Assembly: GCF_002995805.1 (NCBI RefSeq) | Contig: NZ_PVXL01000046.1 | Span: forward strand, 62,001 to 126,000 | Reading direction: 5' to 3' | From: Neomoorella stamsii | GTDB taxonomy: Bacteria > Bacillota > DSM-521 > Neomoorellales > Neomoorellaceae | Length of the DNA: 64,000 nt | Shown: positions 7,501 to 17,069 of the stretch, piece after piece | How the letters are laid out: each line of letters opens with the position of its first letter | Position numbering within the stretch: the first letter of the stretch is position 1 | The notes under the pieces: model-generated | The model's database searches: none | Told to the model about the DNA's origin: nothing | What the model saw: only the letters and a program-made list of their open reading frames with translations | Position numbers and translations under genes: made by a program

Positions 7501-10281
7501 TTAAGCCTGGCGCAAAACAGCAGCACAGCGCTCGCACAGGGTAGGATGGTCGCTGTCCCGGCCTACGGTGGGGCTGACCATCCAGCAGCGTTCACATTTT
7601 TCACCAGGAGCCATCTCGACCAGAACCTTGAGACCCGGGAGGTCCTCGGCGGCAAAGGCAGTGGCCGGAGCCTCTTCCCCCGGGGAATGTAAAACTGCCA
7701 GGGAAACAATAAAGATGGTCGCCAGTTCCCCTTCCAGGGGCTGGAGGAACCGGTACAGCCCGGTATCAGGGTAAAGGTGGACGGCGGCGTTTAAGGAATT
7801 GCCCAGGCCCTGCTCCTGGCGGGCCCGCTCCAGGGCGCGGGTAACAACATCCCGGACCTGGAAAATTTTATCCCACCGGGCCTGCAGCTCGTCATCCAGG
7901 AATGCATCCTGCACCTGCGGCCAGCCGGCCAGCTGGACACTGAAGGGTTTTCCAGGAGTTGCTGGTAGATAACGCCAGATTTCTTCCGTGGTAAAGGCGA
8001 GTATTGGCGTTAACAGTCGTACCAGGACGTTGATAGTTTCATAAAGCACCGTCTGGGCCGAACGCCGCCCCCGGGAAGCGGCCGGCCAGGTATAGAGGCG
8101 GTCCTTAATGATATCCAGGTAGACGGCACTTAAATCGACGGCACAGAAATTGTGGATGGTATGGTAGACCACGTGGAACTCATAATCTTCATAGGCTTTC
8201 GTGACCCTGGCCACCAGGCGCTGGAGTTTATCCATGGCCCAGCGGTCTATTTCCAGCATTTCCTCCCGGCTTACTTTATCTTTTTCGGGATCATAATCGT
8301 AAAGGTTGGCCAGCAGGAACCGGCAGGTATTGCGGATTTTGCGGTAAGCCTCAGTAAGCTGCTGCATGATGCCGGGTGAAGCAGCTACATCCCGCCGGTA
8401 GTCGGCCGAAGCCACCCACAGGCGCAGGACATCGGCCCCCTTTTCCCGGATGACATCCGCCGGGTCGATGCCGTTACCGAGGGACTTGGACATCTTGCGT
8501 CCTTCCTCATCTACCAGAAAGCCGTGGGTCAGTACCTGGCGGTAAGGGGCCTGCCCACGGGTGGCCACTGCCGTCGACAGGGAGGAGTTAAACCAGCCCC
8601 GGTGCTGGTCACTGCCCTCCAGGTACAGGTCGGCGGGCCAGCCCAGTTCCCGCCTGGTGGTGAGCACGGCGGCGTGGCTGGAACCGGAATCAAACCATAC
8701 GTCCATAATATCCGTTTCCTTGCGGAATTCCCGGCCACCGCAGGCAGGGCATTTTAACCCTTCCGGCACCAGGTCCTGCGCCTCCCGGGCAAACCACACA
8801 TTGGAACCGAATTCCCGGAAAAGTTCCTGCAAGTGGCTGATGGTGGCATCGTTGATGATTTCTTTGCCGCAGTCTACGCAGTAAAAGATGGGAATGGGCA
8901 CGCCCCAGGTCCGCTGGCGGGAGATACACCAGTCGCTGCGTTCGGCCACCATGTTGTAAATGCGGTCTTCGCCCCAGGCCGGGATCCATTTTACTTTTTT
9001 AATAGCTTCCAGGGCCTGCTGCCGGAAGCCGTCAATAGAAGCAAACCACTGCTCCGTAGCCCGGAAGATAACAGGATGCTTGCAGCGCCAGCAGTGGGGG
9101 TACTGGTGCTTGATAAAACTAAAATGCAGCAGGGCCCCCCTGGCTTCCAGCTCTTTGACCACGGCTTTATTGGCCTCTTCCACGAAAAGGCCGGCAAACT
9201 GACCGCCCTCTTCGGTAAAGTGGCCCCGGTCATCCAGGGGCGAGAGTACCGGCAGGTTATAGCGCATACCTACTTCGTAGTCCTCCAGGCCATGACCGGG
9301 GGCCGTGTGGACGCAACCTGTACCCTGTTCCAGGGTAACGTGTTCGCCGAGGATAACGACAGAATCCCTGTCCATAAGGGGGTTGCGACAGAGAACCCCT
9401 TCCAGTTCGGCGCCGGTGAAGGCAGCCACCACCTGGTAATCTTTAATTGCCAGCAGTTCCAAGACCTGGCGGTAAAGTTCCGCTGCCATGAGGTAGCGTT
9501 CATCCCCCACCTGGACCAGGACATACTTGAACTCCGGGTGCAGGGCAATGGCCACATTGGCCGGTAAGGTCCAGGGCGTTGTCGTCCAGATAACGATAAA
9601 ACTTCCTTCCGCTTCAAAAAGACCGCGGGCATCAACCACCGGGAACTTGACATAAATGGAAGGCGAGCGCCTTTCCCCGTATTCCACCTCAGCTTCGGCC
9701 AGGGCCGTTTCGCAGTCGGTACACCAGTAAACCGGCTTGAGTCCCTTATAGATATAGCCCTTTTTGGCCATCTCGCCAAAGATGCCGATCTGGATGGCCT
9801 CGTATTCCGGCTCCAGGGTGAGATAAGGGTGTTCCCAGTCGCCCCGGACGCCCAGGCGCTTGAATTCCTCCCGCTGGATGCTGACGTATTTTAAGGCGTA
9901 ATCGCGACAGCGGTTGCGGAAGTCGACGACATCAATGGTGCGGCGGTTGAGCCCCAGGTCCTTAATGGCCTGCTGCTCAATGGGCAGGCCGTGGGTATCC
10001 CACCCCGGCACATAGGGGGCATCGTAGCCGTTCATAGAGTGATATTTAACAATGATGTCTTTGAGGATTTTATTTAAAGTATGCCCCAGGTGGATATGGC
10101 CGTTGGCATAGGGCGGCCCGTCATGGAGAATAAATTTGGGCTTACCTTTGTTGGCTTCCTGGACCTGCCGGTAAATATCGTGTTCTTCCCAGAATTTGAG
10201 GATCTCCGGCTCCCGCTGGGGCAGGTTGGCCCGCATGGGGAAATCGGTCCGGGGAAGATTCAGCGTTTTGCTATAATCCAC
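7501..10281 (-). CDS. ileS: Isoleucyl-tRNA synthetase
   Basis: 926 residues, the bacterial zinc-type IleRS. Visible are the HIGH-like [11 protein letters not shown] near residue 65, the editing-domain [11 protein letters not shown] (about 230), the KMSKS loop ([11 protein letters not shown], about 600) and the C-terminal zinc knuckle with CERC and CERC pairs (about 895-915). It charges tRNA-Ile in the cytoplasm. Start is a GTG at 10281 with AAGGAG 12 bp upstream. The leader (10282-10470) has no visible T-box; it holds an R2 repeat. The position after divIVA is conserved in Firmicutes. Confidence 0.98.
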   Translation of the reverse strand: MDYSKTLNLPRTDFPMRANLPQREPEILKFWEEHDIYRQVQEANKGKPKFILHDGPPYANGHIHLGHTLNKILKDIIVKYHSMNGYDAPYVPGWDTHGLPIEQQAIKDLGLNRRTIDVVDFRNRCRDYALKYVSIQREEFKRLGVRGDWEHPYLTLEPEYEAIQIGIFGEMAKKGYIYKGLKPVYWCTDCETALAEAEVEYGERRSPSIYVKFPVVDARGLFEAEGSFIVIWTTTPWTLPANVAIALHPEFKYVLVQVGDERYLMAAELYRQVLELLAIKDYQVVAAFTGAELEGVLCRNPLMDRDSVVILGEHVTLEQGTGCVHTAPGHGLEDYEVGMRYNLPVLSPLDDRGHFTEEGGQFAGLFVEEANKAVVKELEARGALLHFSFIKHQYPHCWRCKHPVIFRATEQWFASIDGFRQQALEAIKKVKWIPAWGEDRIYNMVAERSDWCISRQRTWGVPIPIFYCVDCGKEIINDATISHLQELFREFGSNVWFAREAQDLVPEGLKCPACGGREFRKETDIMDVWFDSGSSHAAVLTTRRELGWPADLYLEGSDQHRGWFNSSLSTAVATRGQAPYRQVLTHGFLVDEEGRKMSKSLGNGIDPADVIREKGADVLRLWVASADYRRDVAASPGIMQQLTEAYRKIRNTCRFLLANLYDYDPEKDKVSREEMLEIDRWAMDKLQRLVARVTKAYEDYEFHVVYHTIHNFCAVDLSAVYLDIIKDRLYTWPAASRGRRSAQTVLYETINVLVRLLTPILAFTTEEIWRYLPATPGKPFSVQLAGWPQVQDAFLDDELQARWDKIFQVRDVVTRALERARQEQGLGNSLNAAVHLYPDTGLYRFLQPLEGELATIFIVSLAVLHSPGEEAPATAFAAEDLPGLKVLVEMAPGEKCERCWMVSPTVGRDSDHPTLCERCAAVLRQA

Positions 10282-10316
10282 TTAGCGTCGTCACTCCTTG
10301 AATTCCTTTAAAATCC

Positions 10317-10391
10317 GGCCTCGCTCTGCGGCGAAACCTGCAGCCACTTCGCCGCTCAGGTCAAAAGCTCGCTCTAACCAAAAGCCAACTT
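10317..10391 (-). repeat. R2 repeat, copy B
   Basis: The reverse complement reads GTTGGCTTTTGGTTAGAGCGAGC, then GGCTGCAGGTTTCGCCGCAGAG, and aligns with copy A. It occupies the ileS leader between divIVA and ileS. A small hairpin (CTTTCGC / GCGAAGG) lies next to it at 10410-10427. Confidence 0.6.
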
Positions 10392-10470
10392 TATAGCACT
10401 TGCCATTGCTTTCGCCTTATGCGAAGGTACTTTAGCGGCTTACCTATCATTTCTCAAATTATATCCATAT

Positions 10471-10998
10471 TTAGAGCCCAGGATCAAGGCCGGGCCCGGT
10501 CTTTTCTGTTTCTCCTGTATCCCCAGCCGGTTGCGCCTCGGAAACGGCGGTGGCTGCCGCTTCTTCCGTGGCCAGGAGTTCCAGCTGGGCCTGGAGGAAG
10601 GAACGCAGGCGCATCTTAAAGGCTGCGGCCCTGGCTTCCAGGTCGCTCTGGTAGCGCTCGGCCTTTTCCACCTGCAGCCGGGCCTGGTTTAAAATCTCCC
10701 GGGCTTTATTCTCCGCCTCCTGGACAATCAGGCTCGCTTCCCGCTGGGCGTTCTGGCGCATCTCATTGGCCGTTTGCTGGGCCATGACCAGGGCATCCTT
10801 GAGGGTTTGTTCCAGGCGGGCATAGCGTTCCAGTTCCTCTGTCAGGCGCAGGTTTTTTTCCCGCAACTCCTGGTTTTCCCGGAAGACCTGGCCGTAGTCC
10901 CTTAAGACCTGCTCCAGGAATTCATCAACCTCTTCGCAGCTGTAGCCGCGAAAAGACCGGTGGAATTCTTTTTTGTTGATATCCAGGGGTGTCAGCAT
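10471..10998 (-). CDS. divIVA: DivIVA cell-division/pole-organising protein
   Basis: 175 residues. The conserved N-terminal membrane-curvature domain is seen (LTPLDINKKEFHRSFRGYSCEEVDEFLEQV), followed by a long heptad coiled coil (about 35-150) and a Pro/Gly-rich tail. DivIVA marks negatively curved membrane at septa and poles. The ATG at 10998 has GGAGAGG upstream. It is the last gene of the ylm block (yggS-sepF-proC-yggT-divIVA), the canonical order downstream of ftsZ in Firmicutes. Confidence 0.95.
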   Translation of the reverse strand: MLTPLDINKKEFHRSFRGYSCEEVDEFLEQVLRDYGQVFRENQELREKNLRLTEELERYARLEQTLKDALVMAQQTANEMRQNAQREASLIVQEAENKAREILNQARLQVEKAERYQSDLEARAAAFKMRLRSFLQAQLELLATEEAAATAVSEAQPAGDTGETEKTGPGLDPGL

Positions 10999-11010
10999 TG
11001 TGTCCCTCTC

Positions 11011-11277
11011 CTATCCCAGGCGCAGAATAAAACTGATGAGCAGGCGTTCAACCAGCTGTAAAACCAGGACGGCGATAATGGGGGAAAAGTCAATGGGGAT
11101 ACTGGTCCGCGGCATGAGGCGGCGAAAGGGGGCCAGGACCGGTTCTGTAACTTCGTAAATAAAACGCATAACGGGGTGATAGGGGTCATGGGGAAACCAG
11201 GATATGAGGATGCGGGCAATAATCAGCCAGTTTAACACCTCAAAGGCGACTCGAATTAAGATTGCTAAAGTTGGCAT
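11011..11277 (-). CDS. ylmG: YggT family membrane protein
   Basis: 88 residues, two hydrophobic segments separated by a conserved loop (SWFPHDPYHPVMRFIYEVTEPVLAPFRRLMP), the YggT/YlmG signature. In bacteria and plastids members affect nucleoid or septum placement; the mechanism is unclear. The ATG at 11277 has AAGGAG at good spacing. It lies 5 bp after proC and 12 bp before divIVA. Confidence 0.92.
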   Translation of the reverse strand: MPTLAILIRVAFEVLNWLIIARILISWFPHDPYHPVMRFIYEVTEPVLAPFRRLMPRTSIPIDFSPIIAVLVLQLVERLLISFILRLG

Positions 11278-11282
11278 GAACT

Positions 11283-12083
11283 CTACTCCTTACTTAAACT
11301 CTCGGCCCGGAGGGTGGCTGCCTCCACCGCACGGATGATGGCTCCCCGCATACCCCGGTCTTCCAGGACGGCCAGGCCGGCGATGGTGGTTCCCGCCGGC
11401 GAAGTTACTTTATCCTTCAGGACCCCCGGGTGCTCGCCGGTGGCCAGCACCATCCGCGCCGCTCCCAGGACGGTTTGGGCCGCCAGTTCTAAAGCCACCG
11501 GCCGGGTAAGCCCCTGGCGCACGCCGCCGTCGGCCAGGGCTTCAATAAGCATATAAATATAGGCCGGCCCGCTGCCGCTCAAACCGGTGACGGCATTGAG
11601 CTGTTCCTCCGGTAAAACCATGACCCGGCCGACAGAGCGGAAAATAGCCATGGCCTTCTCCAGGGCTTCCGGCCGGACAAATTTGTTGGCCGCCAGGGCA
11701 GTCATACCCTCCCCTACCAGGGCCGGAGTATTGGGCACCACCCGCACTACTGGCACTTCCCCAAGGTAAGATGCCAGCCTGGCCAGGGTAACGCCGGCAA
11801 TGATGGAGATTACCAGTTTTTCCTTCCCGACTTGAAGGCCACCCAGGGCCTCCTTCACGTTCTGGGGTTTGACGGCCAGGATGATGATATCCGCCTTTCT
11901 TACCAGCTCTTCCCTGCCGGTCACGGCCTGCAAGCCATAAGTTTGCTCCAGTTCCTGTAGCCTTTCCCGCCGGATGTCGTAAACCAGGATTCTCTCCGGA
12001 GGCACCTGCCGGCCCTGCACCAGGCCACGAATCAGCGCCTCGCCCATGGCCCCGGCGCCCAGAAAGCCAATATTACCCTCCAT
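11283..12083 (-). CDS. proC: Pyrroline-5-carboxylate reductase
   Basis: 266 residues from the ATG at 12083; the longer open frame reaches back into sepF and is not needed. Rossmann motif GFLGAGAMGEALIRG at the N-terminus, the conserved VRVVPNTPALVGEGMTA, and the C-terminal SGSGPAY...LADGGVRQGL and DKVTSPAGTTI blocks define ProC. It makes proline from P5C using NAD(P)H. ProC within the ylm cluster between sepF and yggT is a common clostridial arrangement. Confidence 0.95.
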   Translation of the reverse strand: MEGNIGFLGAGAMGEALIRGLVQGRQVPPERILVYDIRRERLQELEQTYGLQAVTGREELVRKADIIILAVKPQNVKEALGGLQVGKEKLVISIIAGVTLARLASYLGEVPVVRVVPNTPALVGEGMTALAANKFVRPEALEKAMAIFRSVGRVMVLPEEQLNAVTGLSGSGPAYIYMLIEALADGGVRQGLTRPVALELAAQTVLGAARMVLATGEHPGVLKDKVTSPAGTTIAGLAVLEDRGMRGAIIRAVEAATLRAESLSKE

Positions 12084-12099
12084 AAATATGCCCCCCTGA

Positions 12100-12543
12100 T
12101 TACTTGCGGCCGGCTGCTTCCAGCCAGTTGATACCGCCTGCCACCTGATCTTCCAGATCACCGCTCAAATCAATATTGCTGGAGGTAAATAAAAAGATGC
12201 CGCTCGTCACCCGGCGCACCCGCCCGCCCAGGGCATAGGTAGCACCACTTAAAAAGTCGATAATCCGCCTGGCCTCATCAACCGGCAGGGCTTCTACGTT
12301 GACAATTACCGGCCGGTAGTTTTTCAGGTTCTCCGCTAAGTTTGCCGCCTGGTCAAAGGACTGGGGCCGGGCGATTACCAGGCGCAGGGCCTGGCGTGCT
12401 GTCGGTAAGCTTACCAGCTTAGCTTTCCCGGTGTTAGGAGGGGTTGGGCGCAATTCCGGTTCCTTGACCAGGTTGTCTGTAACCGAGGCATCCTCTTCAT
12501 GGCCGTAACCCAGCCAGTTGAGCAAACCATCCCAGAAAGCCAT
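12100..12543 (-). CDS. sepF: Cell division protein SepF
   Basis: 147 residues. An N-terminal amphipathic membrane-targeting helix ([13 protein letters not shown]), a variable linker, and the SepF domain with [25 protein letters not shown] and [16 protein letters not shown] are seen. SepF rings bundle FtsZ and anchor it to the membrane alongside FtsA, which is also present here. The ATG at 12543 has GGAGGTG. Located between yggS and proC as in Bacillus. Confidence 0.96.
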   Translation of the reverse strand: MAFWDGLLNWLGYGHEEDASVTDNLVKEPELRPTPPNTGKAKLVSLPTARQALRLVIARPQSFDQAANLAENLKNYRPVIVNVEALPVDEARRIIDFLSGATYALGGRVRRVTSGIFLFTSSNIDLSGDLEDQVAGGINWLEAAGRK

Positions 12544-12570
12544 TTTTGTTGCACCTCCGCCATAGCTTTA

Positions 12571-13257
12571 TTATCCCCGGGTACCAAAGATTGCCGTGCC
12601 AATTCTCACCAGATTGGCACCTTCTTCAATGGCTACTTCAAAATCGTTGGTCATACCCATGGAAAGGTAACGCATGTCCACCCCCGGCAGGTGCAGGGCT
12701 TCCACCTCCCGCCGCAAAGCGGCCAGCCGGCGGAAAACCGGCCGCACCTCTTCGGCATCCTTTACCAGGGGAGCTACTGTCATCAGGCCCAGAAGGCGGA
12801 GGCCTGTAAAACCCGTGATTTCCCGGACGAAGGGGATTACCGCTTCAGGTGCCAGGCCAAATTTACTCTCCTCCCCGGCCACATTAACCTCCAGGAGGAT
12901 ATTAACCCGGCGCCCGGCAGCCGTGGCCCGCCTGTCCAGTTCCCGGGCCAGTTCCAGGCTGTCAACGGAATGGATCAGGCACACCTTATCCCAGACCTGG
13001 CGGACTTTATTGCGCTGGAGATGACCGATCAGGTGCCAGTTGACACCGGTTATGTAGGGCTGCTTGGCCAGGAGTTCCTGGACCCGGTTTTCCCCCAGGT
13101 CTTTGAGACCTAAACTTACGGCCTCCTGGATGCGCTCCGGGGGAATGGTTTTCGTCACCGCCACCAGGGTTATCTCTTCCGGCCGCCGCCCGCTGCGGCG
13201 GGCGGCCGCGGCCATCCTTTCCCGTACCAGGGCGATATTTTCTGCCAGGTTAACCAT
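12571..13257 (-). CDS. yggS: YggS-type PLP homeostasis protein
   Basis: 228 residues. The PLP-binding lysine is in LVAVTKTIPPERI (about residue 36); GENRVQELLAK and WHLIGHLQRNKVRQ follow, with the C-terminal LSMGMTNDFEVAIEEGANLVRIGTAIFG. This is the YggS/YlmE/PLPBP family that buffers free pyridoxal phosphate. The ATG at 13257 has GGAGG. It begins the distal ylm block. Confidence 0.95.
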   Translation of the reverse strand: MVNLAENIALVRERMAAAARRSGRRPEEITLVAVTKTIPPERIQEAVSLGLKDLGENRVQELLAKQPYITGVNWHLIGHLQRNKVRQVWDKVCLIHSVDSLELARELDRRATAAGRRVNILLEVNVAGEESKFGLAPEAVIPFVREITGFTGLRLLGLMTVAPLVKDAEEVRPVFRRLAALRREVEALHLPGVDMRYLSMGMTNDFEVAIEEGANLVRIGTAIFGTRG

Positions 13258-13316
13258 CTTTTTTCCTCCGCCAATCCTCTATAATTTCTACATCTTTATA
13301 TTAAATCCTGCTACAA

Positions 13317-13343
13317 TTTGAGAAGTGGGAAGTAAGATGTGGA
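13317..13343 (+). repeat. Heptad-type repeat, copy 2
   Basis: TTGAGAAGTGGGAAGTAAG followed by ATGTGGA, nearly the same string as at 5401. It sits just downstream of the stop codon of the HlyD-like gene, between it and yggS. Confidence 0.55.
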
Positions 13344-13348
13344 GGTCT

Positions 13349-14320
13349 CTATTCCCGCAACCACCGGACCAGACCAGGGGTGACAACCACTTCCGTCCCG
13401 GCTTCCAGGCCCCGGACGGCCACCCTGTCCCCTACCTGGCCTTCAATGCTAACCGGCTGCCATTTGATCCCCCGGTCCCCCAGGAGGTAGACCCCCTTTG
13501 CTCCCCCTGGCCCGCTACTCAAAGCAGCAGCCGGTAATATTATCCCCCGGTAACGGTTCAATACCGCAGCTACTTCCAGACGGCGGGGTTTAAGCCAGCG
13601 CTCGTCCCAGGAGTCAATGGTCATGAGGACGGCCTTCTGCCGGCCTTCATCCTGCAACCTGGTAATGCTGGCCCGGACCTCGTCCCCGGACCCCGGCAAT
13701 TTAAGATTTACCCTTTTGCCTGCCTGCCAGCCGGGGGGGAAGTCTTCCAGGGGGGCATACACGGCCAGGGGAGCCAGGTTGTTGACCAGGCGGCCGATGG
13801 CCGTACCGGCTTTAACCTGGCCCTCAGCCGTCACCGGGCCGGCCAGTTCCACCAGGCGCTTTAGTTCCTGGTAATTGATATTGCCCAGGCTGGCCGGCTG
13901 CAGGGCCTTTTCCAGACCGTCGGTGTGGTAGGAAACCTGGCCGGGAAAGGAGGCTTTGATTTCCAGGGGACCCTGCCCTAATGGTGCGGCTGCCACGGGT
14001 AATACCCGGGCAATGGTAGCTCCTACCGGTACCCGCTCCCCTTCTGGTACTACCGGGACTAAGGCCCCAGTGGCCGGGGCTACCAGGACCTCCTCTTCCC
14101 TGGCAATAAAAACCTCCAGGGGGAGGATGTCCTCCAGGACGCCGTAATCAACCCGTTCGACCTTTAAAAAGTGCCAGGCAATGGCCCTAAAGACCTGCTG
14201 GAAACCCAGCCAGGCCGCCAGGGCAAAAAGCATCAAGCCCAGGACCGGCAAGATAAAACGCCCCCGCCGCCGGCGTTGCCGTGGCCGGGCCGGGAGGGCT
14301 GGATTATAAGCTGGCCTCAT
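13349..14320 (-). CDS. HlyD-like membrane-anchored protein (unknown partner)
   Basis: 323 residues. A basic N-terminus (RPRQRRRRGRFIL) precedes one membrane segment (about 24-45), then an extracytoplasmic part with biotinyl/lipoyl-like pieces (ATGALVPVVPEGERVPVGATIARV; GPVTAEGQVKAGTAIGRLV) and a C-terminal beta domain ending GLEAGTEVVVTPGLVRWL. This resembles HlyD/RND membrane-fusion adaptors but lacks the long coiled-coil hairpin, and no export ATPase or outer-membrane partner is nearby. Its place between pgeF and yggS in the ylm block suggests an envelope or division role; that is inference. Confidence 0.7.
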   Translation of the reverse strand: MRPAYNPALPARPRQRRRRGRFILPVLGLMLFALAAWLGFQQVFRAIAWHFLKVERVDYGVLEDILPLEVFIAREEEVLVAPATGALVPVVPEGERVPVGATIARVLPVAAAPLGQGPLEIKASFPGQVSYHTDGLEKALQPASLGNINYQELKRLVELAGPVTAEGQVKAGTAIGRLVNNLAPLAVYAPLEDFPPGWQAGKRVNLKLPGSGDEVRASITRLQDEGRQKAVLMTIDSWDERWLKPRRLEVAAVLNRYRGIILPAAALSSGPGGAKGVYLLGDRGIKWQPVSIEGQVGDRVAVRGLEAGTEVVVTPGLVRWLRE

Positions 14321-14325
14321 AATAT

Positions 14326-15147
14326 CTACCTCAAGATGGATAATAATGCTGCCTGGCGCCCGGTAGGGCCACCGGCTGCCCGGTAAGAGAAAAAGGTGTC
14401 AGCCCGGCAGCAGGTACAGAGACCGGCACTGGTAATATGCTCCGGCTTTAGTCCTGCGGCCAGGAGTTCCAGGTAGTTGGCCCGGGGAAGGTCCAGGCGA
14501 TAGTGGCCGGGCCCGTCGGGCGTTAAAACTTCGCCAGCCCAGGGGAGATGCTCCTTGACTGCCCCCGCCACCCGGTTATCTACTTGGTAGCAGCAGGGAC
14601 CGATGGCCGGCCCGATGGCTGCCAGGAGTTCGGCGGGGTCACTGTTATATTCTGCCACCATCCTGGCCACCACCCGCGTTCCCACCTGTAAGACCGTACC
14701 CTTCCAGCCAGCGTGGGCCAGACCTATAACACTCCTTACCGGGTCCACCAGGTAAAGGGGTACGCAGTCGGCAAAAAAGGCCACCAGGGTAACCCCCGGT
14801 GCAGCGGTCACCAGAGCATCAACACCCGGCAGGGCCGTAGCCAATTCCGCGGCACCCCGGCCGGTATCCTGCCGTCCCACCAGGGCCACCCTGTTACCAT
14901 GGACCTGCTCGCCGATAACCCAGTCCTCCAGGGGCAGGTCCAGGGCCGTTGCCAGCAAGCGCCTGTTAGCCAGTACTGCTGCCGGTTCATCGCCCACATG
15001 TAAGCCCAGGTTTAAGCCGGTATAGGGTGGCCGGCTGACACCCCCTGCACGGGTGCTATAAAAAGCCTTTACCGGCGCCTGCTCTTCTAAAAAGACAACC
15101 CGCCAGAGGCTCATCCCTTCCCTGTTCTCCCTGATAAAGGGCAGCAA
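14326..15147 (-). CDS. pgeF: YfiH/PgeF polyphenol oxidase-fold protein (peptidoglycan editing/purine nucleoside hydrolysis family)
   Basis: 273 residues from a TTG at 15147 with GGGGTGG six bases upstream. The zinc/copper-site residues known in the family are present: His in GEQVHGNRV, Cys in FFADCVPLYLVD and His in GLAHAGWKGTV. Members include multicopper laccase-like enzymes, an adenosine deaminase/phosphorylase and the E. coli enzyme that keeps L-Ser out of the muropeptide. The ylmD position next to ymxH matches Firmicutes. Confidence 0.9.
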   Translation of the reverse strand: MLPFIRENREGMSLWRVVFLEEQAPVKAFYSTRAGGVSRPPYTGLNLGLHVGDEPAAVLANRRLLATALDLPLEDWVIGEQVHGNRVALVGRQDTGRGAAELATALPGVDALVTAAPGVTLVAFFADCVPLYLVDPVRSVIGLAHAGWKGTVLQVGTRVVARMVAEYNSDPAELLAAIGPAIGPCCYQVDNRVAGAVKEHLPWAGEVLTPDGPGHYRLDLPRANYLELLAAGLKPEHITSAGLCTCCRADTFFSYRAAGGPTGRQAALLSILR

Positions 15148-15192
15148 AGAAAACCACCCCTGGCCTTTATTATACCATAAGATGGCGCCGTC

Positions 15193-15462
15193 TTAAGCCT
15201 TTTCCCGGTGCACAGGAGCCGTGCAGCTATAACTTTCTACCAGGATAACGTCAATTCCTACTTTAACTACGTTCTCCCAGGGGATGATTAAATCTTCGTC
15301 CCGGCCAAAAAAGAAAAAAAACCTGCCTCCCTGTCCAGGTACGATTAAAGCCTTTACCCGTCCGGCCTCCAGGTCCAGGTCAATATCTTTGATTGTCCCC
15401 AGCCGCCGCCCGTCAATGACATTGATTACCTCCCGCTGGCGCAGTTCGGTCACCCGGATCAC
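15193..15462 (-). CDS. ymxH: YlmC/YmxH family PRC-barrel sporulation protein
   Basis: 89 residues from a GTG at 15462, chosen because GGAGG lies 8 bp upstream and the protein then begins MIRVTELRQREVINV like other family members; GTGs further 5' are too close to the ribosome site. The PRC-barrel pattern is VINVIDGRRLGTIKDIDLDLEAGRVKALIV and WENVVKVGIDVILV. YmxH proteins are found in spore-formers without a defined role. It lies between spoIIR and pgeF. Confidence 0.85.
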   Translation of the reverse strand: MIRVTELRQREVINVIDGRRLGTIKDIDLDLEAGRVKALIVPGQGGRFFFFFGRDEDLIIPWENVVKVGIDVILVESYSCTAPVHREKA

Positions 15463-15532
15463 GGTCACCACCTCCGGCTGTAGCCCGGGGTCTTCCCTGT
15501 TATATTTATATGACCTGGATAGGACCTGAAGG

Positions 15533-15564
15533 CCAAAAAAGAAAAAAACCAGCGTTGCTGGTTT
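15533..15564 (-). terminator. Rho-independent terminator of spoIIR
   Basis: On the minus strand AAACCAGC, a three-base loop and GCTGGTTT form an 8-bp stem followed by TTTTTCTTTTTT. It overlaps the spoIIR stop codon, separating spoIIR from ymxH. Confidence 0.85.
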
Positions 15565-16180
15565 AAGGCCATAATCCCGCCAGGCGGTGGCGTGAGGATT
15601 GAAATATCTCTAAGATCTTCCATCCTACCCGGATTTTTGCCTGCCCTTCCTCCCCGGCCATTACCGGCCGGCTGGTAAGGGCATCGTCATCTGCTTTACC
15701 GGCGGCATCTACCAGGCACAGGGGCGGGAACAGGACGCACCACCAGTTTTCCCCTTTACCGGCGCCAATCACCAGGCGGACGGCTTCGTAGTTTCCTGCC
15801 GGGAGAGTTATATCCCCGTAAGCCCGGGTGGGGAAAGCAAAGTCACCGAATTCCGTCCTCACGGTATAATTTTGCCCTTCCCGCCGGATTTGCGCCTCGG
15901 CCGCAGCTGTTATGGCGGCTAGGTTATGACTGACCAGCTGCCTGGCGGCACCAATATCCCCGGCTGCGGCCAGGCTCCGGCCTATACTGGCCAGGACGGC
16001 GTCGCGGACATGACGTTTCAATTCCTGGTCGGCAGTAGTATCGCTGTTGGCAATGACGTGGAGCCGGATTAAGTTATGGGAGTTATAGGCCGGTACTGCT
16101 ACCTCCCTGCCCGTCCAGGACGCATCCCCGCCGAGGAATAATAAGCTGGCCAGGACAAAGATTAATATCGACCTCTTCAA
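15563..16180 (-). CDS. spoIIR: Stage II sporulation protein R (signal for pro-SigE processing)
   Basis: 205 residues from a TTG at 16180, with a strong AAGGAG eight bases upstream; an ATG further 5' at 16219 has no such site. A signal/anchor segment (ILIFVLASLLFLGG) is followed by the SpoIIR core: SHNLIRLHVIANSDTTADQELKRHVRDAVL and later ENWWCVLFPPLCLVDAAG. SpoIIR is made in the forespore, exported to the intermembrane space and triggers SpoIIGA to cleave pro-SigE. Here it lies directly downstream of sigG (35 bp), and only about 2 kb from its target pair spoIIGA-sigE. Confidence 0.93.
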   Translation of the reverse strand: MKRSILIFVLASLLFLGGDASWTGREVAVPAYNSHNLIRLHVIANSDTTADQELKRHVRDAVLASIGRSLAAAGDIGAARQLVSHNLAAITAAAEAQIRREGQNYTVRTEFGDFAFPTRAYGDITLPAGNYEAVRLVIGAGKGENWWCVLFPPLCLVDAAGKADDDALTSRPVMAGEEGQAKIRVGWKILEIFQSSRHRLAGLWP

Positions 16181-16215
16181 TAAAGACACTCCTTGACACC
16201 TCTGTAAATTGGAAA

Positions 16216-16986
16216 TCAAATATATTTGCGCATATGCTGGAGGGCGGCTTTTTCCAGCCGGGAAACCTGGGCCTGGGAGATGCCGATTTCATCGGCTACT
16301 TCCATCTGGGTTTTACCTTCAAAGAAGCGCAGGGATAAAATCAGGCGCTCCCTGGGGGTTAATTTATTCATGGCTTCCTGGATGGCTATGCTTTCCAGCC
16401 AGCTGCCATCCTGGTTTTTTTCATCACCTATCTGGTCCATGACATAGATGGGATCGCCGCCGTCATGGTAGATGGGCTCAAAGAGGGATACCGGTTCCTG
16501 AATGGCGTCCAGGGCAAAGATTACTTCTTCCTGGGGGAGATTGATTTCCCTGGCAATTTCCGTTACCGAAGGTTCCCGGGCCAGTTTATTTACCAGCACG
16601 TCCCTTACCTGGAGGGCTTTGTAGGCAATATCCCGCAAAGAGCGGCTTACCCGGATGGGATTATTATCCCGCAGGTAACGCCTGATCTCTCCAATAATCA
16701 TGGGTACGGCATAGGTGGAGAACTTGACATTCTGGCTCAGGTCAAAGTTATCGATGGCCTTCATCAGGCCGATGCAGCCTACCTGGAAAAGGTCGTCGAC
16801 ATACTCGCCCCGGTTGGTAAAGCGCTGGATGACGCTCAGGACCAGGCGTAAATTGCCTTTAATGAGCTTTTCCCGGGCCTCCGGTTCCCCCTTTTGCATG
16901 GCCTCAAAAAGCTGCCGCATCTCCTCGCTGGTCAGCAAGGGTAACTTGGAGGTATTCACACCGCAAATTTCTACTTTATTGAGCAT
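16216..16986 (-). CDS. sigG: RNA polymerase sigma-G (late forespore)
   Basis: 256 residues from the ATG at 16986 (a GTG one codon upstream is also possible). The family N-terminus NKVEICGVNTSKLPLL is intact. Region 2 (VDDLFQVGCIGLMKAIDNFDLSQNVKFSTYAVPMIIGEIRRYL) and region 4 (LTPRERLILSLRFFEGKTQMEVADEIGISQAQVSRLE) are clear. SigG drives late forespore genes. The SigF/SigG promoter at 17024-17052 places the transcript start just upstream, which rules out the longer open frame. Confidence 0.97.
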   Translation of the reverse strand: MLNKVEICGVNTSKLPLLTSEEMRQLFEAMQKGEPEAREKLIKGNLRLVLSVIQRFTNRGEYVDDLFQVGCIGLMKAIDNFDLSQNVKFSTYAVPMIIGEIRRYLRDNNPIRVSRSLRDIAYKALQVRDVLVNKLAREPSVTEIAREINLPQEEVIFALDAIQEPVSLFEPIYHDGGDPIYVMDQIGDEKNQDGSWLESIAIQEAMNKLTPRERLILSLRFFEGKTQMEVADEIGISQAQVSRLEKAALQHMRKYI

Positions 16987-17023
16987 CACTGGCGAGAAAC
17001 CTCCTGACGGTGGCTCTGGGATA

Positions 17024-17052
17024 ATTATTACCATGCCTCCCTGCTTTTATAC
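17024..17052 (-). promoter_or_regulatory. SigF/SigG-type promoter of sigG
   Basis: On the minus strand GTATA (17048-17052), a 15-bp spacer and GGTAATAAT (17024-17032). Both elements and the spacing match the forespore consensus GYATA-N15/16-GGNNANAMT exactly. It lies about 38 bp upstream of the sigG ATG. Confidence 0.85.
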
Positions 17053-17069
17053 CGGCCCGGCAAAAGGGC

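Noticed and set aside
10282-10470. Possible T-box riboswitch before ileS
   Set aside because: Expected for a Firmicute ileS, but I found neither the T-box core (GGUGG..ACCGCG type) nor a terminator/antiterminator pair; the leader is mostly an R2 repeat.
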